Assembly (NCBI GenBank): GCA_946405675.1
Contig: CAMJIC010000002.1
Location: 1-32,082, forward strand
Length of the DNA: 32,082 nucleotides
Direction: 5' to 3'
Origin: an uncultured Clostridia bacterium
GTDB taxonomy: Bacteria; Bacillota; Clostridia; Lachnospirales; Lachnospiraceae
Shown: positions 15,922-26,457 of the stretch, piece after piece
How positions within the stretch are numbered: the first letter of the stretch is position 1
Layout of the letters: each line of letters starts with the position of its first letter
The notes under the pieces: generated by a model
Told to the model about the DNA's origin: nothing
Database searches by the model: none
What the model saw: the letters and a program-made list of their open reading frames with translations, nothing else
Position numbers and translations under genes: made by a program

Positions 15922-16256
15922 AGGTGTCAGATGCTCCCCTTATCATACCTGGCCGCCTCCATGGTGAAACAGCCTTCTGTGATGGTCTGTCAGTTGATAC
16001 GACCAACCCTGGAAATGGTCAGCCCGTGCATTGCCTGTAACATATGAAAAACACACAGGCCAGCCAGACTATTGCTTATCATATCTGTATTGTGTGTTGA
16101 AATCGTGACTTGATCGTATGCACAGCCATATTCTACCACAGAATCAGAAATCCTCCGTCTAAAAAGGCGGAGGATTCTGTTAAAGTTTTTATAAGAATGT
16201 TCCAAACCGTATCCGATGCCATGCCTCTGCTCTCAGGCCGGCCCGAACTGTTACGA
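15922..16256. other. Intergenic region between aspS and the export operon
   Basis: The 335-bp gap holds the leader and promoter of the export operon and the 3' hairpin of aspS. An 8-bp inverted repeat AACACACA/TGTGTGTT (16050-16057 and 16091-16098) frames a 33-nt AT-rich segment that has a TATGAT -10-like box on the minus strand. No -35 box at suitable distance is convincing, so I do not place the promoter. A 71-codon minus-strand frame here has no coding features. Confidence 0.5.
16149..16176 (-). terminator. Probable 3' hairpin of aspS
   Basis: AATCCTCCG and CGGAGGATT form a 9-bp stem with a 10-nt loop, about 80 nt after the aspS stop. On the minus strand only TCTGATTCTG follows, so as an intrinsic terminator it is weak. 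Confidence 0.5.
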
Positions 16257-18053
<1,797 letters not shown>

Positions 18054-18132
18054 GAACCGCATCCTCCTTCTCTTTCCCAGCCCAGCCTTTCTATCTCGTC
18101 GTGTTTTCCTGTGTACGGGCCAGTGTCCCGTC

Positions 18133-19650
18133 TCAATGACAGTACGCCGGGGCTGATGCCATCTTCCTGCCGATCATCTCATCGATCCGATCCAGATAGT
18201 TCCGGATATCTTTTACATTCTCAATCCGTTCGATCCGTCCGTCTCCGGTCACGATTTTCGTGGAGCCGGACGCGCCAAGGGCAAGTATACACTCAACCTC
18301 TTCCATTATCAAGATATTATAGAGGCCGGCTTTCCCTGATTTTGCATACCCTACGTTTTCAAAATTCCCGGCCATGTTCTTCTGCCGATACAGATAATAG
18401 GGCGACATCCCAAGCCTTCCGCAAGCCTCCTCGCACAGCTCCATGATCCTGTCGGAGGCATGGAAGGAGATCTTCTCGTATTCATCCATATGGAGCGCCA
18501 GCCTGGCCGCTCTCTTCAGCGCAAGGGCATGCACCGTGACATCATCCGGATCCATCGCCTCGATCATCTGCATGGTATGGGTCACTTCCTCCAGCCCTTC
18601 TCCCGGGAGCCCGACAATCAGATCCATGTTGATGTTATCAAACCCCAAAGCCCTTGCCGTCTCAAAAGCACGCACAGTGTCCTCCACCGTATGTCTGCGC
18701 CCGATCAGATCCAACGTCTTCTGGTTCATGGTCTGCGGATTGACGCTGATCCGGGTAACCGGATGCCCGCGCAGCACCTGCAGCTTCTCCCTGGTGATGC
18801 TGTCCGGCCTTCCTGCTTCCACCGTGAATTCCAGCACACCGGACAGATCAAAATTGTCTTCCACCGCGCAAAGCAGCCGGTCCATCTGCCGCTCGCTCAG
18901 CGTGGTAGGCGTGCCTCCGCCCACATAGATTGTGTGCAGCGGCTTCCCGGAAAAGAAATCCCTGCATGAGCGCATTTCCAAAAGGAGTGCGTCCAGGTAT
19001 TCATCCACCCTGTCCTTCCAGACGTTCAGGGGGCTGGAAGAAAAGGAACAGTACAGGCAGATGCTCGGGCAGAATGGAATCCCGATGTAAAGACTGTAGC
19101 CGTCTCCCGCACCGATCCCTCTCAGGATCCTGCGCTCCCTTTGCGCGATCCGCACCGCAAGGTCTGCCTTGCCCGGACTCACATAATACCGCTCCTGCAT
19201 CTGCTCCCTCGCCCGGGAGGCTCCCTCCGGAAGAAGCTGCATCGCCAGCTTGACCGGACGGATCCCTGTCAGGCTGCCCCACGGAAGATCCCTGCCGCAA
19301 AGCTTCCGCAGCATCTCATAGAGATTGCGCTTGACCTGGTTCTTCACGGTGCTCCTGTCAGCTCCCTCAGGAAGAGCCACGTTCCTGGTCTCAAAAACCG
19401 AAGGCATGAGGACAGATTCATCCGTTACGCCGGCCTCCTCCGCATCTTCCCTTTCCCGGCAGAGCTGAAGGAAGACGCGTTCCGGATCGATCCTTGCTTC
19501 GACGATGAGATCCGCCTGCGCTGCCCCGTCCTCCCCCGGATCCAGGACTTTCGTCCGGATCCCCTGAAAGAAGGCAATCACAAGCGTATAGACATCGTAT
19601 TCATAGCTCCTGTCATTCATGATGATCGCGATCTGTGAGATCTTCGTCAT
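18133..19650 (-). CDS. hemZ: HemZ-type radical SAM coproporphyrinogen III oxidase family protein
   Basis: A 505-residue radical SAM protein of the HemZ subgroup of HemN-like enzymes. It carries the 4Fe-4S cluster motif PFCPSICLYCSF (CxxxCxxC; Cys194, 198 and 201), the SAM-binding YVGGGTPTTL, and the family segments EAGRPDSIT and DLIVGLPGE. HemN-type enzymes oxidatively decarboxylate coproporphyrinogen III. HemZ members have an extra N-terminal domain of about 180 residues, seen here, and their exact role in organisms without full haem synthesis is unclear. The ATG at 19650 is chosen because AAAAAGGAG precedes it by 6 nt. It lies in the conserved relA-hydrolase-hemZ-aspS order. Confidence 0.9.
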   Translation of the reverse strand: MTKISQIAIIMNDRSYEYDVYTLVIAFFQGIRTKVLDPGEDGAAQADLIVEARIDPERVFLQLCREREDAEEAGVTDESVLMPSVFETRNVALPEGADRSTVKNQVKRNLYEMLRKLCGRDLPWGSLTGIRPVKLAMQLLPEGASRAREQMQERYYVSPGKADLAVRIAQRERRILRGIGAGDGYSLYIGIPFCPSICLYCSFSSSPLNVWKDRVDEYLDALLLEMRSCRDFFSGKPLHTIYVGGGTPTTLSERQMDRLLCAVEDNFDLSGVLEFTVEAGRPDSITREKLQVLRGHPVTRISVNPQTMNQKTLDLIGRRHTVEDTVRAFETARALGFDNINMDLIVGLPGEGLEEVTHTMQMIEAMDPDDVTVHALALKRAARLALHMDEYEKISFHASDRIMELCEEACGRLGMSPYYLYRQKNMAGNFENVGYAKSGKAGLYNILIMEEVECILALGASGSTKIVTGDGRIERIENVKDIRNYLDRIDEMIGRKMASAPAYCH

Positions 19651-19741
19651 AGGCATCTCCTTTTTGGCTCCCGGTATATGCACGCCATGATGATACCTGG
19701 CTGCCGCAAATCACACCTCAGCCAGCAATCCGGCTTATGGC

Positions 19742-19767
19742 GATAAAACAAGGCAGCCGCGGCTGCC
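19742..19767 (-). terminator. Terminator after the metallohydrolase gene
   Basis: GGCAGC-CGCG-GCTGCC (19752-19767) is followed on the minus strand by TTGTTTTATC. It lies 10 nt after the hydrolase stop. It would separate apt-relA-hydrolase from hemZ-aspS, at least partly. Confidence 0.6.
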
Positions 19768-19776
19768 CTGTCCATT

Positions 19777-20409
19777 TTACTGTAGAAAATAATTATTCCG
19801 TCTTTCGTATCCGATGGTTGTCTCAGGCCCATGTCCGGGATACACAACCGTATCATCAGGAAGGGCCAGCAGCTTTTCCCGGATTGACCCGATCAGCTGA
19901 TCCAGATCCCCGCCCGGAAAGTCACTTCTTCCGATGGAGCCCCGAAACAGCGTGTCTCCGGTAAACACAACCTTTGCCTCCGGGAAATAATAGCACCCGC
20001 CCCCCGGCGTATGTCCTGGCGTAAGGAGCGCAGTCATGTCAGTCCCGAGGAAGGGACAATGCTGGCCATCCACAAAAAACATGTCGCCTTCAATTACCCG
20101 AGGTGCGCCGAGGGAGGACGAAAGGTTATACTGGATGGAAATGACGACCTCTTCCTCTTCCTTCATGAGATAGGTCTTGATCCCGTATTCCCTTCTTAAT
20201 TCATTGACTGATCCAAAATGATCATCATGTCCATGCGTCAGGAGGATTGCTTTCGGCACAAGCTTCCGCTTCCTGATCTTTGCAATGATCTGCTCCGCAC
20301 CGTCGGAAGGATCGATCACGATGCATTCCGCTGTCTCCTCATTCCAGAAAAGGTACGTATTGGTCGGCAGCATCCCAAGCTCCATGCACAAAGTCCCGAA
20401 CTTTGCCAT
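19777..20409 (-). CDS. Metallo-beta-lactamase-fold hydrolase (glyoxalase II-like)
   Basis: The 210-residue protein has all the metal-binding motifs of the family: THGHDDHFGS (HxHxDH), the histidine in LLTPGHTPGG, the bridging aspartate in GDTLFRGSIGRSDFPGGD, and the C-terminal YPGHGPET. It resembles YqgX-type hydroxyacylglutathione-hydrolase-like proteins. Most clostridia lack glutathione, so the natural substrate is probably another thioester or is unknown. The ATG lies 5 nt after the relA stop, with GGGGTAGAG upstream, so translation is coupled. The relA-hydrolase-hemZ neighbourhood is conserved in clostridia. Confidence 0.92.
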   Translation of the reverse strand: MAKFGTLCMELGMLPTNTYLFWNEETAECIVIDPSDGAEQIIAKIRKRKLVPKAILLTHGHDDHFGSVNELRREYGIKTYLMKEEEEVVISIQYNLSSSLGAPRVIEGDMFFVDGQHCPFLGTDMTALLTPGHTPGGGCYYFPEAKVVFTGDTLFRGSIGRSDFPGGDLDQLIGSIREKLLALPDDTVVYPGHGPETTIGYERRNNYFLQ

Positions 20410-20414
20410 ATTCT

Positions 20415-22796
20415 CTACCCCGCTGTTCTTCTGATGTCGATCACGCTCTCCACCTGCCGGATCTTCCCCACCAGGTCCGCGAGCGCATCCCGTCCGGAAA
20501 CCTGGAATTCATAGGAGATCGTCACCGTCCCGCTCTTGCTCATCCTGGAGGATATGCTGCGCACATCGATGTGCCGCTCCGTAAAGATCTTTGTAATGTC
20601 TACCAGAAGGCCGGTCCTGTTATGCGCAAAAATCCGGATCTCGGCATAATACAGCTTTCCGCCGTCCCCGTTATCCTTCAGCGCATTCTTCGACCACTCC
20701 ACCTCGATCAGGCGGGCGCGCTCCTCCTCCGGAAGCCCTGTCACATTCTCGCAGTCCTTCCTGTGGACCGTAACGCCTCTTCCCCGCGTAATGAATCCGA
20801 CGATGTCATCCCCCGGAACCGGGCTGCAGCACTTGGACAGGCGCACGGATACATCTTCCATCCCCCGCACGATGATCCCGGTTCGTGACCGCGTGGCCTT
20901 CGGACGCTCTCCCTTCGGGCCATGGCTGAGAATATCCTCGTCCGTCAGAGCCTTTGCGCGATCCCTGGCAGCGCATTCCTGCAGCTTATTGACGATCTGG
21001 CCTTCCTTCAGGCCGCCATGTCCGATCGCCGCCAGCACACTCTCCCAGTCCTTAAATCCGTATTTCCTGGTGACGCTTTCCGTATACTCCGGTTTCAGCA
21101 GCTCCGGAAGGCTCAGGCCCTTTGCCTTGCAGAAAGCAGAGAGCATCTCCTTTCCGCGGATGATATTGTCTTCCTTGTTCTCATGCTTGAACCACTGATT
21201 GATCTTATTTTTCGCCTGCGTGCTCCGGACAATCTTCAGCCAGTCCGCGCTGGGTCCCTTCGAATTCTGGCTGGTAATGATCTCGATCCGGTCACCGTTC
21301 TGGATCTGGTAATCAATGGTGACAAGCCGCCCGTTGACCCGGGCGCCGACCATATTGTTGCCCACCGCCGAATGAATGCTGTATGCAAAATCGATCGGCG
21401 TCGATCCGTTCGGAAGGGTCTTCACATCTCCTGTCGGTGTAAAGCAGTAAACACTGTCATTGAACAGGTTCAGGTCACTCTTGAGCAGGGAAAGGAACTC
21501 TTTATTGTCCGATTCCTGCTGCCACTCCAGGATCTGCCGAAGCCAGGTAAGCTTCTCTTCCTCCTGCTTCTGGCTGCTGACCTTCTTCCCGTCTGAGGCC
21601 TCTTTGTACTTCCAGTGGGCAGCGATACCATATTCCGCCACCCGGTGCATGTCGAAGGTCCGGATCTGGATCTCAAACGGGGTACCCCCCGGCCCGATCA
21701 GAGTCGTGTGAAGCGACTGATACATGTTCTCCTTCGGCATCGCGATGTAATCCTTGAACCGCCCCGGCACAGGCTTGTACATCTCATGGATCACGCCCAG
21801 CGCCCCATAGCAGTCCCTGACCGTATCCACGATGATGCGGACCGCAAACAGATCATAGATCTGGTCGATCGACTTGCCCTGGTTCACCATCTTTTTGTAA
21901 ATGGAAAACAGGTGCTTCGCGCGCCCATATATCTCCGCATGGATTCCTGCCTTGCTGACATGGACTTCGACATTGCGCACGATCTCATCGATGAACGCCT
22001 GACGCTCTCCCTTTTTCAGGGAAACCTTCTCCACAAGGTCATAATAGACCTCGGGCTCCAGGTACTTCAGGGACAGGTCATCCAGCTCCACCTTGATCTT
22101 GCTGATACCAAGGCGCTGCGCGATCGGAGCATAGATCTCCCTGGTCTCCCTCGCTTTCTCCTTCTGCTTCTCCGGGCGCATGTACTGCAGCGTGCGCATG
22201 TTATGCAGACGGTCCGCAAGCTTGATCAGGATGACCCGGATATCCTTCGCCATCGCCAGGAACATCTTCCTCAGGTTCTCCGCCTGCGTGTCCAGCTTAT
22301 CCGAGGAATAATTCAGTCTTCCCAGCTTTGTCACCCCGTCTACCAGAAGGGCGACCTCAGGGCCAAACTGCGCCTTGATCTCTTCCTCCGTCATGATCGT
22401 GTCTTCCACGACATCATGGAGCAGGCCGGACACAATGGTCTCCTTATCCAGCTCCAGGTCCGCAAGGATGATCGCAACGCACAGCGGATGGATGATATAA
22501 GGCTCTCCTGATTTCCTCTTCTGATCCTTATGGGCATCATAGGCGATCCGGTAAGCCTTTTCGATCATGGAAATATCATCGGACGGATGGTACTTCCTGA
22601 TTCCGGCTACCAGCTCTCCGTAAAGCTCCTCCGGGCTGGTGAAATCATGCATCGTCTTCGCGGAGGCGTCCGCCCGGCGGATCTGGAACCTCTCTGCATC
22701 AGAAAGCTTCCGGCCTTCTGTGACAGAATCCGGAATCTCCTCCCTGTAATTCAGTTTTGTCCCGGCATCTGGCGCCGTCAACCTGTCTTCCGCCAT
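20415..22796 (-). CDS. relA: Bifunctional (p)ppGpp synthetase/hydrolase Rel
   Basis: The main stringent-response enzyme makes (p)ppGpp from ATP and GDP/GTP and also hydrolyses it. The 793-residue protein has an intact hydrolase HD motif (HDVVED at about residues 127-132). The synthetase domain (about 225-345) carries the YDLFAVRIIV, GRFKDYIAMPK and YQSLHT motifs. A TGS domain (about 400-460, FTPTGDVKTLPNGSTPIDFAY), a zinc-finger-like/RIS region with the CCSPVPGDDIVGF motif and a C-terminal ACT domain follow. Both catalytic sites look functional. The ATG at 22796 has a modest GCAGG upstream; the frame could extend to a TTG 7 codons earlier. It lies downstream of apt as in Bacillus. Confidence 0.97.
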   Translation of the reverse strand: MAEDRLTAPDAGTKLNYREEIPDSVTEGRKLSDAERFQIRRADASAKTMHDFTSPEELYGELVAGIRKYHPSDDISMIEKAYRIAYDAHKDQKRKSGEPYIIHPLCVAIILADLELDKETIVSGLLHDVVEDTIMTEEEIKAQFGPEVALLVDGVTKLGRLNYSSDKLDTQAENLRKMFLAMAKDIRVILIKLADRLHNMRTLQYMRPEKQKEKARETREIYAPIAQRLGISKIKVELDDLSLKYLEPEVYYDLVEKVSLKKGERQAFIDEIVRNVEVHVSKAGIHAEIYGRAKHLFSIYKKMVNQGKSIDQIYDLFAVRIIVDTVRDCYGALGVIHEMYKPVPGRFKDYIAMPKENMYQSLHTTLIGPGGTPFEIQIRTFDMHRVAEYGIAAHWKYKEASDGKKVSSQKQEEEKLTWLRQILEWQQESDNKEFLSLLKSDLNLFNDSVYCFTPTGDVKTLPNGSTPIDFAYSIHSAVGNNMVGARVNGRLVTIDYQIQNGDRIEIITSQNSKGPSADWLKIVRSTQAKNKINQWFKHENKEDNIIRGKEMLSAFCKAKGLSLPELLKPEYTESVTRKYGFKDWESVLAAIGHGGLKEGQIVNKLQECAARDRAKALTDEDILSHGPKGERPKATRSRTGIIVRGMEDVSVRLSKCCSPVPGDDIVGFITRGRGVTVHRKDCENVTGLPEEERARLIEVEWSKNALKDNGDGGKLYYAEIRIFAHNRTGLLVDITKIFTERHIDVRSISSRMSKSGTVTISYEFQVSGRDALADLVGKIRQVESVIDIRRTAG

Positions 22797-22832
22797 ACAA
22801 GACCTGCCCGAAATCAATTAAGAGCATTTAGC

Positions 22833-22860
22833 AGCTGTTCAGAACCTGTTCGGAACAGCT
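22833..22860 (-). repeat. GAACAG repeats forming a hairpin in the relA leader
   Basis: AGCTGTTC and GAACAGCT pair perfectly around 12 nt that contain further CTGTTC/GAACAG half-sites. It lies about 40 nt before the relA ATG. It could be an operator or an RNA hairpin. Confidence 0.45.
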
Positions 22861-22883
22861 ACAGCATTTTCTTTATTGTCCAT

Positions 22884-22948
22884 AACGATTCACCACCCCC
22901 GCCGCGCAGAACACAAGCGTTCTGCGCGGCGGGGGATGCCGAATCGTT
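22884..22948 (-). repeat. Long GC-rich palindrome between apt and relA
   Basis: A perfect 17-bp stem (22896-22912 with 22919-22935; CCCCCGCCGCGCAGAAC and complement) has a 6-nt loop. It is flanked by a second pair, AACGATTC/GAATCGTT (22884-22891 and 22941-22948). It begins 2 nt after the apt stop codon on the minus strand. The T-run follows on the plus side only. It would be a very stable RNA hairpin, able to attenuate relA or protect apt mRNA. Confidence 0.85.
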
Positions 22949-22949
22949 T

Positions 22950-23477
22950 TTATTTCCCATCATAGGAAATGACAGACTTCACGTCATATCCTTCCAGCTT
23001 CTGCCTGCCGTTCAGTCCGGCAAGCTCCATCAGGAAAACGCACTTCTCCACTGTGCCGCCAAGCTTCTCGATCAGCTTCACTGCCGCGGCAACCGTCCCG
23101 CCCGTCGCGATCAGGTCATCCACCACCACGACCTTCTGGCCCGGCTTGATGGAATCCTTATGCATCTCGATCGTAGCGCTGCCATATTCCAGGTCATAGG
23201 TCTGCTCAATGGTCTCACAGGGAAGCTTGCCCTTCTTCCTCACCAGAACGAACGGTTTATGCAGATTATATGCCAAAGGCATTCCGAATATAAATCCGCG
23301 CGACTCCAGTCCCACGATCACATCCACGTCCTCCGGAGCGCCGATCAGCTTCTGCATCTCATCGATCGCAAGCTTAAGCCCGTCTGCATCCGCCAGTACG
23401 CTTGTCACATCACGGAACATGATCCCTGGCTCCGGAAAATCCGGAATTGTCCTTACATAATCTTCCACTTTTTTCAT
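22950..23477 (-). CDS. apt: Adenine phosphoribosyltransferase
   Basis: Salvages adenine to AMP with PRPP. The 175-residue protein is full length and colinear with bacterial Apt. It has IPDFPEPGIMFRDVT near the start, GLESRGFIFG, RKKGKLPCET, and the PRPP-binding loop VVVVDDLIATGGT (about residues 118-130). The ATG has GGAGG about 11 nt upstream. The apt-relA order is conserved in Bacillota. Here a long stable hairpin separates the two genes. Confidence 0.97.
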   Translation of the reverse strand: MKKVEDYVRTIPDFPEPGIMFRDVTSVLADADGLKLAIDEMQKLIGAPEDVDVIVGLESRGFIFGMPLAYNLHKPFVLVRKKGKLPCETIEQTYDLEYGSATIEMHKDSIKPGQKVVVVDDLIATGGTVAAAVKLIEKLGGTVEKCVFLMELAGLNGRQKLEGYDVKSVISYDGK

Positions 23478-23511
23478 AGTTCAGACATCCTCCGCGTTTG
23501 TCGCTGATAGA

Positions 23512-23520
23512 ATCATAGCA
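23512..23520 (-). promoter_or_regulatory. Possible second promoter of apt (extended -10)
   Basis: On the minus strand TGCTATGAT gives an extended -10 box, with TATGAT at 23512-23517. There is no good -35 box. It is about 35 nt from the apt ATG. Confidence 0.4.
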
Positions 23521-23583
23521 ATTTCACCGTATCTTACATCCTCATCCGGCCGCTTTGCTTCCGCCGCGAACCGTACCCTGTCA

Positions 23584-23605
23584 GCCGGGCAGTCTCATGC
23601 CCGGC
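23584..23605 (-). repeat. Hairpin in the apt leader
   Basis: GCCGGGC and GCCCGGC form a perfect 7-bp stem with an 8-nt loop, about 70 nt after the TPM-gene stop and within the transcript of the promoter at 23639-23667. No T-run follows on the minus strand. Confidence 0.5.
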
Positions 23606-23638
23606 GCCGGGAGATTCCGAATGTAAAACACGTAAGTC

Positions 23639-23667
23639 AGTATATCATCTGCAGGTTTTCGATGCAA
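23639..23667 (-). promoter_or_regulatory. Promoter of apt (extended -10)
   Basis: On the minus strand: -35 TTGCAT (23662-23667), a 17-bp spacer and -10 TATACT (23639-23644) with a TGA extension. It begins only 7 bp after the stop codon of the TPM gene. Confidence 0.6.
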
Positions 23668-23673
23668 TATTCG

Positions 23674-25275
23674 TCAGAAGGATCCGCTGGTGTGGGAGCT
23701 TCCGCTGGAGGAATGGCCGCCAGCTCCGCCGCCGGAGCTGCTCTTCTCCCTCGGGCTGTAGACCCGCGATACAAGGGTCCGGATGTACCGGTCTTCCCGC
23801 CTGGTGAACTTCATCTTGCTGCCTGACACATAGACAGAAGCGTTCTGTGCCTCCTGCGTGTCCTTCATCGAAGCACGCATCAGGGCTGCGATCCCGTAGC
23901 CAAAGAGCACAGCCAGGACAATCGGGGCAATGATGCCGATCATCCGTCCCATCCCACTGTACTTAAAGCTGTAGACATGCCCTTTGGAGGCAAGGTCCAG
24001 CTCATCTTCCACGCTGTCCAGGAAATCGCCGATACCGGTGTTCCACTGGTTTTCCCTGAAATCATCCACAAAATGGTCGCGGATCATTTCCTGGGAGGCC
24101 GGGTTGAACGCCCAGTCCGCATAGCTTCCCGTTACGCAGATGTCATACTTCCGGTTGTCAAATGAAACCGTCAGGATGATGCTGTCCTTCCATGCTTCAT
24201 TCGCGTTTTCCGCATGGCTTGCCTTCTTGTCGGTTGCCCCGACCCCGAGGGAATATCCGGCCCAGATCTCCTCGCTCAGGGATTGCATGTTTCCGGTCCA
24301 GGTAAAACGGCTACTGCTGTCCAGAAGCACCACATACACCCCGACATCATATTTGTCCGTAAGCTCCTGCGCCTTCCGGGTATATGCCTGCTCCTGCGCA
24401 TCCGTGAGCTTATCTGCCTGGTCTGTTACGGGGGGGAGCCCCTTGTTCCACCTGTCCGGAGCGATACTGTATACCGGAAGCTCCAGGTCTGACTGCACAA
24501 ACGTATAACGGTACTTGCCGTAGACGCCGGTGATCCGGTTCCCGTCAACCGTTCCGGTGAACTGATTGCCCCGGTGGTCGGTAAATGTGTACTTCGTTCC
24601 CTCCAGCTTCCAGCGGATGGAAAATGCCGCCATGTTGAACATGAATACGCCGGTTCCGTCATCGTTCATCGCGATGTAATCGAGCTTCCAGACCGAAGAA
24701 TCCTCGGTAATGCCGGATGCGCCGCTGACCACTTCCCGGGCAGTCACGTCATAGACCACCGGGCCGCTGCCGGTACGGATCGAGGCGAGGTCCACCGGGT
24801 CCTGAGCAGTCTGCACGCTGTCGTTCACCTGGCTGTTTTCGTCCGCCTGCGTGCCCGACGCCCCATCGGAACTGTCCGCCGTATTGGCAGCCTGGGACAC
24901 GAGGCCATCCTTCTGGGCATCCTGTGCCTTTACATAGACGTAATCATAGTCCATGTACTCTGCTTCGATCCGCCCATTTTCCAGTGTTCCGGTTCCCTTT
25001 TCCCCTTCCTCATCCTGAAAGCTCAGGTTCGTCCCGTCAAGCTCCCAGTCCAAGGTATAAATATTGTCATTGAACCGGATCTCTCCGCTGCCGTCCTCGT
25101 TCAGAAGGAGATATTCTCCTTCACAGGTATAACTGTCGTCCCCTTTTGTGCACTCAGCCGCGTCATATCTGCCCTGTGCCTCCTCCATGCTTCCCGCAAA
25201 AGCAAATGCCGGGATGGAAAGGCTGATAATAATCACTGCGGCCAGTACTGACCAGATCTCTTTCACTCTCTTCAT
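23674..25275 (-). CDS. Membrane-anchored TPM-domain protein with duplicated beta domain
   Basis: The 533-residue protein begins with a signal peptide (cleavage near AFAG, residue 28). Two similar beta units follow (about 42-115 and 210-275). Both hold a strand like LDWELDGT/IRWKLEGT, then a 'fTG(T)xxxNRI' turn and a Y/V-rich strand. A Ser/Asp/Gln-rich linker separates them. The TPM domain (about 285-420, with DKYDVGVYVVLLDSS and DICVTGSYAD) precedes one membrane helix (about 442-463). The tail is rich in Ser and Gly with histidines (SSGGGAGGHSSSGSS), typical of YgcG-type TPM proteins. TPM domains have been linked to membrane-protein turnover and phosphatase-like activity; no role is certain here. 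It lies 12 bp behind the zinc-ribbon gene, with a strong AAGGAGGGG site. Confidence 0.8.
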   Translation of the reverse strand: MKRVKEIWSVLAAVIIISLSIPAFAFAGSMEEAQGRYDAAECTKGDDSYTCEGEYLLLNEDGSGEIRFNDNIYTLDWELDGTNLSFQDEEGEKGTGTLENGRIEAEYMDYDYVYVKAQDAQKDGLVSQAANTADSSDGASGTQADENSQVNDSVQTAQDPVDLASIRTGSGPVVYDVTAREVVSGASGITEDSSVWKLDYIAMNDDGTGVFMFNMAAFSIRWKLEGTKYTFTDHRGNQFTGTVDGNRITGVYGKYRYTFVQSDLELPVYSIAPDRWNKGLPPVTDQADKLTDAQEQAYTRKAQELTDKYDVGVYVVLLDSSSRFTWTGNMQSLSEEIWAGYSLGVGATDKKASHAENANEAWKDSIILTVSFDNRKYDICVTGSYADWAFNPASQEMIRDHFVDDFRENQWNTGIGDFLDSVEDELDLASKGHVYSFKYSGMGRMIGIIAPIVLAVLFGYGIAALMRASMKDTQEAQNASVYVSGSKMKFTRREDRYIRTLVSRVYSPREKSSSGGGAGGHSSSGSSHTSGSF

Positions 25276-25287
25276 AGCCGCCCCTCC

Positions 25288-26457
25288 TTACAGCCATCCC
25301 AGGATAAGCTGGACGATCAGGTAAAACAGGATAAACAAAGCGCCGGCGCTGCCTCCAAACAAGGCGAAGAACCTGCCCTTGTCAACCGGGAGGTCTCCGA
25401 CGAACTTGCCGGTCTCCCCGTTCATCGCGTAGAGATAATTGTTTCCGTTCCAGGCCACCTTCAGGATATATACCGGCAGGAGCGCGTAATGCACCTGCCC
25501 TTTTTCAAATGCAACCTGGCTTCCGAAGGGAAGCACACTGGTGTAAGGCCCCTTGCGCGCGTCCATGAACGCGATATTCTGGGCGCTCGCAACCGCCCGG
25601 TTCTTCGCCCTTTCCGCGCTTTCCTCGATCGAGACATCACTGCGGTCTGCAAGGTATCCCGGCAGATAGGACGTAGAAAATGTCTGCATCTGAGAGTAGT
25701 CGAACGGTTCCAGGCTGTCCATCAGGTCATCCGGCATATTGCGGGATGCATCCGCGGGGATCATCTCAAATCCCAGCTCCAGGCTCCGCCGGATCGAGAA
25801 CTGCCTTGTCCTTGTCACGATGTAGTCCCCCTCCCGGTTGGAAGTCTTTATCTCGCCAAGGAAGGAGTAATCGCCGCTGACATGGCTGTCAAACAGCCAG
25901 AAGGGAACATAGATCCCCCTCAGCTTCTCGACAGTGCTCTGCTGCGCAAAGGTCTTCGGAAGCAGGATCTTTCCCTTGCAATGCTTCTTGTAGGCTTCCA
26001 TCGCCGCATTCTGATCCAGCTTAAACGGAATGATGTACTGCGGCCGCCTGTCGCCGCTCAGCTGAGCCGGAATGATGGTCGGGTTCGAGCAGTACGGACA
26101 GGATGTCGCCGCCGTAGACCTGTCCGCCAGGATCTCGCCTCCGCAGCTCGGGCAGGAATATACCACCATATTCGCGGAATCCTCGCCCCAGTCCGCAGGA
26201 ATTGTAGAGGAATCCCATTTTCCCCCGACCCGGATCTCATCCTCTTTCCGCCTCAGGACATCCGCCTCCTGCTCAGCGTCAAACTCAACCTTCTGCTTGC
26301 CTGCCCCCGGCTCGGACTGATCGCCATACATCCTGGCAATCTCATCCGGGGAATAGGAAGACAGGCAATATTCACACCTCAGTTTTCCGCTTGCAGAGTC
26401 AAAATGCAGCGGCCCCCCGCACGATGGACATTTGTAATTCACTGTTTGCTGTGCCAT
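25288..26457 (-). CDS. Double zinc-ribbon membrane protein
   Basis: The 389-residue protein has two four-cysteine zinc ribbons. The first is near the N-terminus (CPSCGGPLHF...CEYC, residues about 10-31) and the second follows a charged linker (CPSCGG...CPYC, about 102-123). A mixed alpha/beta domain (about 135-345) follows, with YIIPFKLDQNAAMEAYKKHCKGK and YVPFWLFD. One C-terminal membrane helix (about 362-388) ends the protein. Similar proteins are often encoded beside TPM or LemA genes, as here, and are annotated as TFIIB-type zinc-ribbon or primosomal-like proteins without proven function. GAGGAG precedes the ATG. It is the first gene of a two-gene unit. Confidence 0.8.
   Translation of the reverse strand: MAQQTVNYKCPSCGGPLHFDSASGKLRCEYCLSSYSPDEIARMYGDQSEPGAGKQKVEFDAEQEADVLRRKEDEIRVGGKWDSSTIPADWGEDSANMVVYSCPSCGGEILADRSTAATSCPYCSNPTIIPAQLSGDRRPQYIIPFKLDQNAAMEAYKKHCKGKILLPKTFAQQSTVEKLRGIYVPFWLFDSHVSGDYSFLGEIKTSNREGDYIVTRTRQFSIRRSLELGFEMIPADASRNMPDDLMDSLEPFDYSQMQTFSTSYLPGYLADRSDVSIEESAERAKNRAVASAQNIAFMDARKGPYTSVLPFGSQVAFEKGQVHYALLPVYILKVAWNGNNYLYAMNGETGKFVGDLPVDKGRFFALFGGSAGALFILFYLIVQLILGWL

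Noticed and set aside
15990..16205. 71-codon minus-strand frame upstream of the export operon
   Set aside because: It overlaps the aspS 3' hairpin and the probable promoter region, and has no coding features.
22833..22860. LexA (SOS) box upstream of relA
   Set aside because: The GAAC and GTTC half-sites are separated by 2 nt instead of the 4 nt of the Gram-positive box.
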